This document shows positions 6,381 to 10,922 of a DNA stretch of 10,922 nucleotides, piece by piece. The stretch is from Sulfurihydrogenibium yellowstonense SS-5 (GTDB lineage Bacteria; Aquificota; Aquificia; Aquificales; Hydrogenothermaceae). The translations under genes and the position numbers were made by a program. The notes below the pieces were generated by a model. The model had not been told where the DNA came from, did not search any database, and worked only from the letters and a program-made list of their open reading frames with translations. Position 1 is the stretch's first letter; the number at the start of each line of letters is the position of its first letter. The stretch lies in the NCBI RefSeq assembly GCF_000173615.1, contig NZ_ABZS01000036.1, positions 1 through 10,922 on the forward strand. Reading direction: 5' to 3'.

Positions 6381-6713
6381 ATGAAGGTAAAGGATTATAT
6401 TGAAAGTGGATTGAAGAATTTTGTAGAAGTTGCCCCTTCAGATTACAAAGAAATTGGTAAATTTAAAAGCGGTAGTCATGTAGTTAGTTTTTATATTAAA
6501 GAAGAAAATGATAAAATTACTGATGTTAAATTCAACTCATCAAAAAGATGTAAAAAATTGCTTGCAGTTGCTGATTATGTTGCAGAGATAATAAAACAAA
6601 AGGGTAAAGTTGAGTTTAAAGATGAAGAGGTGTTAGAATTTTTTAAAGATGAAAAAGAAATAGAGAAAGTTAAAGATAGATTAGAGATCGTCAAAAAGGT
6701 ATTAAACAAGTAA
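6381..6713 (+). CDS. Small conserved-looking protein, possibly divergent NifU/IscU-like
   Basis: A 110-residue, Lys/Glu-rich soluble protein with no signal peptide or membrane segment. The stretch ITDVKFNSSKRCKKLLAVAD (46-65) followed by a helix YVAEIIKQKG recalls the NifU/IscU scaffold pattern in which a strand leads to a Cys and then a long helix. Only one Cys (57) is present, so it cannot hold a classical three-Cys cluster site alone. The function is therefore open and the resemblance is weak. ATG6381 has GAGG 9 nt upstream and lies 4 nt after the thiO stop, so it is translated as the last gene of the operon. A role beside thiamine or Fe-S metabolism is only inferred from position. Confidence 0.75.
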   Translation: MKVKDYIESGLKNFVEVAPSDYKEIGKFKSGSHVVSFYIKEENDKITDVKFNSSKRCKKLLAVADYVAEIIKQKGKVEFKDEEVLEFFKDEKEIEKVKDRLEIVKKVLNK

Positions 6714-6773
6714 GTTAAGCGAGAAAATAGTATAGAAGTTATACATTAAGAAAAATATATATTTGGATAAAAC

Positions 6774-6881
6774 AGTGAAAATATAATATACTCGGTTTAT
6801 AATGCTATAAAAGAAGCGAGAGAGGGTGTTAATCGGTACATAGGGATTTATAACAGTCAAAGGATACGTTCAAGAATTTAA
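6774..6881 (+). pseudogene. Relic of an IS3-family transposase C-terminus
   Basis: About 35 codons in one frame read SENIIYSVYNAIKEAREG then VNRYIGIYNSQRIRSRI before a stop. This follows the end of IS3-family DDE transposases: an ENIY-like segment, then EAREG.NRYI..YN..RI.S, where complete proteins continue to HSxLGYxxP. Nothing upstream keeps the frame (stop at 6768-6770) and there is no start or ribosome binding site, so it is a decayed fragment. It lies just left of two decayed hairpin elements, making this gap an insertion graveyard. The assignment rests on motif recognition over a short stretch. Confidence 0.65.
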
Positions 6882-6900
6882 TAAAAAGAAATTACTCTAA

Positions 6901-7043
6901 AGGCTGTTTTAAATTTTAACTAAGCTTAAAATTGATTAACCTTTTAATCATTATTCTGCAGCCGGCGTAGGATCTCCTGTTATTGTTTCCTTCCTTTTAA
7001 AACACATTAAAACATGAGATCCTTCACTTCGTTCAGGATGACA
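6901..7043 (+). mobile_element. Decayed MITE-like element, copy 3a (+ orientation)
   Basis: The left end AGGCTGTTTTAAATTTT resembles the complete element's AGGGTGTTTCAAAATTTT. Then ATTCTGCAGCCGGCG...GGATCTCC matches its left arm, and ATGAGATCCTTC...TCAGGATGACA its right arm. The outer right terminal repeat is missing. The left 63 nt also match 9225-9288 closely, defining a sub-type. Confidence 0.7.
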
Positions 7044-7059
7044 AAGAACGACCCAATGG

Positions 7060-7147
7060 TGTCATTCTGAGCGTTAGCGAAGAATCTCATTTTTCCTTAT
7101 TTTAAAAGAGAAGATCCTTCGGACTTACGGCCTCAAATGAGAGGCAA
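7060..7147 (-). mobile_element. Decayed MITE-like element, copy 3b (- orientation)
   Basis: TGTCATTCTGAGC...GCGAAGAATCTCAT, a T/A-rich centre, then GATCCTTCGG...CGGCCTCA and ATGAGAGGCAAG follow copy 4 (9332-9476) base by base with few changes. It is head to head with copy 3a, separated by 16 nt, so 7016-7087 can form a stem of about 29 bp. The outer terminal repeats are lost or decayed (perhaps to near 7171). It lies just past the 3' end of the nuoG-like gene, where its hairpin could affect transcript ends. Confidence 0.75.
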
Positions 7148-7221
7148 GAATAAACTCATTTCAGGCACACATTAATTGCTTATAAATTTTGCAATATCTT
7201 TGACACCTTACAATTTAAAAA

Positions 7222-9117
7222 CTAATCCTCTTCTACCGTGCTAAAATTTTTAATTTTCCATCCGGTCAAGTTATTGGACCTTCTTGAAAAGAAAGAAACA
7301 TCCCAAATATTTTGCTTTTCAATATTAAAATAAGCTGGTAATTTCCCATAGGTAGATTTTACTATATTTTGTTTACTGCCGGATTTTAGTTGATTTAAAA
7401 TCTTTTCAAAAGTTTTATTATTGTTAATATTTGATTTGATTGAAGTTTTTACCTTTCTTATACCTCTTACAAAGCTATAATGTCCGTCTTCCTCTGTCCA
7501 TGTATTTAATGGAATAGCTACATCACAAACCAACGCAAGCCCATCTTCGAAAGGAGTTAATATTATTTTCTTTTCTAAAGTCATTAAAATCTCTTTTAAC
7601 TTATCTTCTTCTAAAAATTCTGCTAAATCTTCACCAAAAAGAATGATGTTTTTGATTTCCTCACTTTCAATTTTTGAAATAATATCCGGCAAGTAGCTAA
7701 GATTTTCTACAATATTTATTATTCCAAAACCATTTGGATAAGGCGGAATCAATAAGATTTTATTTTGCATTTGCGATTGAACTTCTTTAAGTTTTTTTCC
7801 AAACCTGTAAGCATCTTCTCCGTAGAAATAGTTAGAATATACTATAATCTCACTGCCATCTACATTTTCAATAAGTTTTTCAATGATTTGTTCACCTTCT
7901 GCATCTATTATAAGTGGATACAGTTTTTTTAATCTTTCTACTTGTGGAGAAATTGCAATGACTTTTTTATTCATGTAGTATGTGATTACAGGATTTGTAT
8001 CGGTGATGTCATTTCCAACTACTATCCATTTTTTAGCATTTTTTAACTCTTCTTCAGATGGCGGTGTATATTCTCCAAATCCTTCTAAAAGCGGCAGTAA
8101 ATCTAATGTTATTGTTGATGTAATATATGCTCCAGATTTAGAAGCAATTTCATTTATCTTTTGCAGGTTCTCATTTGATAAATACGGAGATACAACAATA
8201 ACAGTTTGAGATGGCTTTTCATTTAATAGGTCAATAACTTCTTGCAAAGCATCATCAAAGGAAGAATAATTATTGTTTATTTTTGGATATTTTAGTCTAT
8301 TTGTATTAAAGCTGTCATATCCAAGATAAGGCTTTGCACATATTTCAAGCTCTGCTGTACTTCTTATTCTGTGTATTTTTTTATCATCATGGTCTATCAC
8401 AACAGGACAGCCAAGGGAGCAAAAACTGCAATGAGTGTATGTTTCTTTTAATAGCCAAGGTCTTGCATTAAATTTAAACGGCTTAAATAAAATAGCTCCA
8501 ACCGGACATATATCTACACAAAGACCACACATTTCGCAGGTTGATGTATCCATAGGTTTTAAAGCCGGTGAGATTAGTATCTCAAACCCTCTTTCTATTT
8601 GAGTAATAGAATGAGATTTGTTTATGTTATCGCAAACGCTCACACACTTCATACATAAAACACATCTATTTGATACATACTCAAGATAATCACTTTCCCA
8701 ATCTTCTTCCGGTCTTATTTTTTCAAAGGGTGTTATTGGTAGTATATTATGCTGTGGTCCCCAGTAGGTCCCCCAGTTTTGTAAATCACACTCTCCGGCT
8801 TTATCACATATTGGACAGTCAAGCGGATGTCTTGTAAAGAGCATTTCAAGTATAAATTTTCTATCTTCTTTTACTTTTTCATTCTCAGTCTCTATTTCCA
8901 TCCCATCATATACATAACTTCCACATGCAATGATGCTTCTCTTTGCTTTAACATCATAAACCAAACACATTCTACATCCGCCAAAGATTGGCAGTTTTTC
9001 ATGATAACAGAAGGTTGGAATCAATTTATAAATTTTTTTTGCAGCTTCCAAAACGGTTGTATTCTTAGCCACAGAAACTTCAATTCCATCGATCTTTATG
9101 TTAACTAAATCCATCAT
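7222..9117 (-). CDS. nuoG: NADH-quinone oxidoreductase subunit G-like iron-sulfur protein
   Basis: A 631-residue electron-transfer subunit of the complex I peripheral arm. The N-terminal ferredoxin domain holds a [2Fe-2S] set, Cys37, Cys48, Cys51 and Cys65. HPLDCPICDKAGEC gives the His97/Cys101/Cys104/Cys110 cluster. CVLCMKCVSVC (152-162) and CEMCGLCVDIC (194-204) bind two [4Fe-4S] clusters. HCSFCSLGC (229-237) with Cys260 matches the extra N7-type site found in some bacterial NuoG. After about 280 comes a molybdopterin-oxidoreductase-like domain, shorter and weaker than usual (NuoG is often 750-900 residues). Start chosen at ATG9117 because AGGTGA lies 8 nt upstream; a GTG at 9129 overlaps that site and has none of its own. 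It stands alone, without nuoE or nuoF. HoxU-type or formate-dehydrogenase relatives are less likely, since HoxU lacks the C-terminal domain. Confidence 0.85.
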   Translation of the reverse strand: MMDLVNIKIDGIEVSVAKNTTVLEAAKKIYKLIPTFCYHEKLPIFGGCRMCLVYDVKAKRSIIACGSYVYDGMEIETENEKVKEDRKFILEMLFTRHPLDCPICDKAGECDLQNWGTYWGPQHNILPITPFEKIRPEEDWESDYLEYVSNRCVLCMKCVSVCDNINKSHSITQIERGFEILISPALKPMDTSTCEMCGLCVDICPVGAILFKPFKFNARPWLLKETYTHCSFCSLGCPVVIDHDDKKIHRIRSTAELEICAKPYLGYDSFNTNRLKYPKINNNYSSFDDALQEVIDLLNEKPSQTVIVVSPYLSNENLQKINEIASKSGAYITSTITLDLLPLLEGFGEYTPPSEEELKNAKKWIVVGNDITDTNPVITYYMNKKVIAISPQVERLKKLYPLIIDAEGEQIIEKLIENVDGSEIIVYSNYFYGEDAYRFGKKLKEVQSQMQNKILLIPPYPNGFGIINIVENLSYLPDIISKIESEEIKNIILFGEDLAEFLEEDKLKEILMTLEKKIILTPFEDGLALVCDVAIPLNTWTEEDGHYSFVRGIRKVKTSIKSNINNNKTFEKILNQLKSGSKQNIVKSTYGKLPAYFNIEKQNIWDVSFFSRRSNNLTGWKIKNFSTVEED

Positions 9118-9186
9118 CTTACAGCTCACCTAATTTTGATAAGATAATTTCTTAATTTATTTCACTAAACATTTGTACAAGCTAAT

Positions 9187-9215
9187 ATTATCCTTAAAAT
9201 TGTATATAAATTCAA
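9187..9215 (-). promoter_or_regulatory. Probable promoter of the nuoG-like gene
   Basis: On the minus strand TTGAAT (9215-9210), a 17-nt spacer and GATAAT (9192-9187) make a good sigma-70-like promoter about 70 bp before ATG9117. An imperfect palindrome CTCTT-TT-AAGAG (9217-9228) sits just upstream of the -35 and may be an operator, or only the decayed end of the neighbouring element. Confidence 0.6.
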
Positions 9216-9224
9216 GCTCTTTTA

Positions 9225-9310
9225 AGAGTGCTTTAAATTTCAGCCAAGTCCAGAAATTAATTAACCTTCTGTTCGTAATACTGCGGCCTTGGTAAGAATG
9301 TCTGTCCATT
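9225..9310 (+). mobile_element. Decayed MITE-like element, left part (sub-type shared with copy 3a)
   Basis: AGAGTGCTTTAAATTT...AATTAATTAACCTTCT...ACTGCGGCC aligns with 6901-6963 over about 63 nt with one gap; the last 33 nt agree at 25 positions. It continues GGTAAGAATGTCTGTC (compare GTAGGATCTCCTGTT). Only the left arm is recognisable. It lies 21 bp left of copy 4 and next to the nuoG promoter. Confidence 0.6.
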
Positions 9311-9331
9311 TTTACCTGTCAATTATTCATT

Positions 9332-9476
9332 GAGACAGTTTCAAAAATCCACATCGTCATTCTGAGCTTTAGCGAAGAATCTCATTTTTGTTTATTTTTA
9401 AAAAAAAGAGATTCTTCGGCTTTACAGCCTCAGGATGAGACGGAAAGGTAAGCTTACAAAAATTTTGAAACACCCT
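9332..9476 (-). mobile_element. Nearly intact MITE-like element (copy 4, inverted)
   Basis: Reverse-complemented, it follows copy 2 (2798-2947) from end to end: AGGGTGTTTCAAAATTTTTG, GCTTACCTTTCCGTC, CATCCTGAGGC, the T-rich centre, ATGAGATTCTTCGC, CTCAGAATGACGATGTGG, ATTTTTGAAACTGTCTC. GTCATTCTGAG...GAAGAATCTC and GAGATTCTTC...CCTCAGGATGAGAC form the hairpin arms. I found no clear target duplication at its flanks, so it is older or recombined. Confidence 0.85.
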
Positions 9477-9667
9477 TAAAGCTACCTTTACTTTCACAAA
9501 ATAATAGAATTTTATCCTTTACTCCTCAATTTTTCCTAACGCTCCATTCTTTTTGTATTTATAGAATTTTTGAAATAGGTTAAAAAAATTTAACGTAGTT
9601 TTAATAAAAAATAAAGATTTTAGTGTTATATTCCTACTATAAAAAACTGTTAATTAGGTGGTGTATC
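9477..9667. other. Intergenic region upstream of the CBS-GGDEF gene
   Basis: AT-rich, with no gene. AGGTGG (9656-9661) is the ribosome binding site, 6 nt before GTG9668. Possible -10 elements are TATATT (9627-9632) and TACTAT (9635-9640), but no matching -35 is convincing, so I call no promoter. Confidence 0.6.
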
Positions 9668-10699
9668 GTGAATTTAGATTTTGACAACAGAGAAATTTCT
9701 CAAGCTTCCAGTGATGAGGATCATGATTTTACGCTTAAAACAATAGCTAATAAGACCCCTTTTATTTATGGAGACACAAATGCTTTGGAAGCTTACTACA
9801 TTATTATTCAAAATAGCACGACTAATATTATCCCTGTTGTAGACCAGGATCTTAGAGTTATAGGGCAGATACAAAGAATCAGGTACATAGAAAATATTTA
9901 TTTCGGTAGGTTTGGTTATGGAATATATCTAAACGCTAAAAAGAAAGTAAAAGATATTATGGAACAGCCCGATATAATCTTTGATGTGAATACAAAAGCA
10001 GAAAAAGTAGCATTAAAAATAAACAACAGAGAAGAATTTAGAAAACACGATGATATTATAGTCGTTGAAGATAATAAATATTATGGTACTGTTAAAGTTC
10101 ATGACTTGATGGAGCTTTTAACCAAAAGAATGCTTCAATTAGCAAGAGATTTAAACCCTTTAACCGGTTTACCAGGAAACTGGGCTTTAAGAAAGTATAT
10201 TGAAGAAAGAATTCAAAGAGGAGATTCTTTTGATGTTATTTATTTAGATGTTGATAATTTTAAGCCTTATAACGACCACTACGGATTTATGCTTGGTGAT
10301 AAAGTAATCTATATTATTGGCGAGATTTTAAAAAGAGTAAAAACAAAATTTAATAATGTTAAGCCTTTCCATTTGGGTGGAGATGATTTTATCGTAGTTG
10401 CACCATACCAAGAAGGAGAGAAAATATCAAGGTTAATAATAAATGCTTTTGAAACCTTTTTGCCAGACCTTCACGGAAGAGATTTTGAAGCAGGTTTTTA
10501 TAAATCCATAGATAGAGATGGAAAAGTGAAAAGTTTTCCTCTATTATCTATAAGCTGTGCAATCGTCCCTGTAAAAGAAAACTCTATCAAAAATTTTGCA
10601 CATTTAGCATCAGTGGCAGCAGAGGTAAAACACGCAGCAAAATCTTTGGCTAAATCTACTGGAAAATCTGTAATATTCGTTAACAGAAGAAAAATATAA
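9668..10699 (+). CDS. CBS-pair plus GGDEF protein, probable diguanylate cyclase (GTG start)
   Basis: A 343-residue cytosolic protein without membrane segments. Residues about 25-155 look like a CBS-domain pair (two repeats ending in VVDQDLRVIGQI and VVEDNKYYGTVKV), which often senses adenine nucleotides. The GGDEF domain starts at DLNPLTGLPGN (161-171). LDVDNFKPYND (193-203) carries the metal and guanine-site residues, and the signature reads GGDDF (237-241). The RxxD inhibitory site normally just upstream is absent, so feedback by c-di-GMP through that site is unlikely. The usual fourth-position Glu is Asp, so activity is probable but not certain. GTG9668 was chosen because AGGTGG lies 6 nt before it; a GTG at 9623 has none. 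Its stop is 18 nt before the EAL gene, implying co-transcription. Confidence 0.85.
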   Translation: MNLDFDNREISQASSDEDHDFTLKTIANKTPFIYGDTNALEAYYIIIQNSTTNIIPVVDQDLRVIGQIQRIRYIENIYFGRFGYGIYLNAKKKVKDIMEQPDIIFDVNTKAEKVALKINNREEFRKHDDIIVVEDNKYYGTVKVHDLMELLTKRMLQLARDLNPLTGLPGNWALRKYIEERIQRGDSFDVIYLDVDNFKPYNDHYGFMLGDKVIYIIGEILKRVKTKFNNVKPFHLGGDDFIVVAPYQEGEKISRLIINAFETFLPDLHGRDFEAGFYKSIDRDGKVKSFPLLSISCAIVPVKENSIKNFAHLASVAAEVKHAAKSLAKSTGKSVIFVNRRKI

Positions 10700-10717
10700 C
10701 AAAAAAGGAGTCTTTTA

Positions 10718-10922
10718 ATGATAGATATTCTTAACCCTAAAAATTTAGATGTGTATTTTCAGCCAATAGTAGATAGGAAAAACATGAAAGTTGTAGGCTT
10801 TGAAAGTCTGATTCGTGGAATCAATAGAGAAAATGGAGAAATTCTGTCTCCAAAAATATTATTCGAAAAAGCTAAGAAGGATAAAATAGTAACAGAATTC
10901 GATAGACTTTGCAGAGAGCTTG
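10718..10922 (+). CDS. EAL-domain protein, partial at window end (c-di-GMP phosphodiesterase-like)
   Basis: The first 68 codons of a gene running off the window. VYFQPIVD (12-19) and VVGFESLIRG (25-34) are the opening of an EAL domain; the signature reads ESL, keeping the metal-binding Glu29 and Arg33. Such proteins hydrolyse c-di-GMP to pGpG, opposing the GGDEF protein just upstream. ATG10718 has AAGGAG 7 nt before it. Whether the remaining catalytic residues are kept cannot be seen. Confidence 0.85.
   Translation, partial: MIDILNPKNLDVYFQPIVDRKNMKVVGFESLIRGINRENGEILSPKILFEKAKKDKIVTEFDRLCREL

Noticed and set aside
8827..9108. 93-residue plus-strand frame opposite nuoG
   Set aside because: Its composition mirrors the cysteine-rich nuoG strand; no ribosome binding site or domain.
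9127..9129. GTG9129 as the nuoG start
   Set aside because: It overlaps the AGGTGA ribosome binding site that serves ATG9117 and has no site of its own.
9332..9476. Hairpin elements read as tRNAs or structured ncRNA genes
   Set aside because: No tRNA arm pattern. Repeated copies with terminal inverted repeats, and a target duplication at one of them, explain them as mobile elements; no rRNA or tRNA was seen anywhere in the window.
9623..9625. GTG9623 as the GGDEF gene start
   Set aside because: No ribosome binding site and it lies in the likely promoter region; GTG9668 has AGGTGG at ideal distance.

Overview
The window is AT-rich bacterial DNA whose coding style (many AAA, GAA and ATA codons, Lys/Glu/Ile-rich proteins), CRISPR repeat type and gene content suggest a thermophilic member of the Aquificota, perhaps a Sulfurihydrogenibium relative. 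That assignment is inference from pattern recognition, not from a search. Real genes occupy about three quarters of the window. The spaces between them are packed with short mobile-element debris.

Layout. (1) 1-63 is the tail of a small hairpin repeat element. It is followed by a promoter region with a 17-bp tandem duplication and a complete P2A-type cation (probably Ca2+) ATPase at 147-2660. (2) 2661-3784 has no gene. It holds a complete 150-bp MITE-like element flanked by a perfect 12-bp direct repeat, an AT-rich stretch with another 17-bp tandem duplication, a promoter-bearing CRISPR leader, and a small CRISPR array (4 repeats, 3 spacers, no cas genes in view). (3) 3785-6713 is a tight four-gene operon on the + strand: a pteridine-reductase-type SDR, a metallo-beta-lactamase-fold hydrolase, the glycine oxidase ThiO, and a small protein resembling a divergent NifU/IscU. 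(4) 6714-7221 holds a relic of an IS3-family transposase and two decayed, head-to-head copies of the hairpin element. (5) 7222-9117 on the - strand is a stand-alone complex I NuoG-like iron-sulfur subunit with a short C-terminal domain and its own promoter. (6) 9130-9667 is intergenic and contains that promoter plus two more copies of the hairpin element, one decayed and one nearly intact. (7) 9668 to the end is a cyclic-di-GMP pair: a CBS-GGDEF protein and the start of an EAL-domain protein, 18 nt apart.

How the parts relate. The SDR-MBL-ThiO-small protein operon is probably one transcript, with a 7-nt overlap and 10-nt and 4-nt gaps. It joins pteridine-type reduction with thiamine (thiazole) precursor synthesis, but no single pathway is proven. 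The GGDEF and EAL genes are likely co-transcribed and act in opposite directions on c-di-GMP. The most unusual features are the MITE family (six recognisable full or partial copies within 10.9 kb, one with target duplication), the inverted repeats inside two of the three CRISPR spacers, and the lack of any ATG, GTG, TTG or CTG start for the MBL gene at the place its conserved first strand requires.
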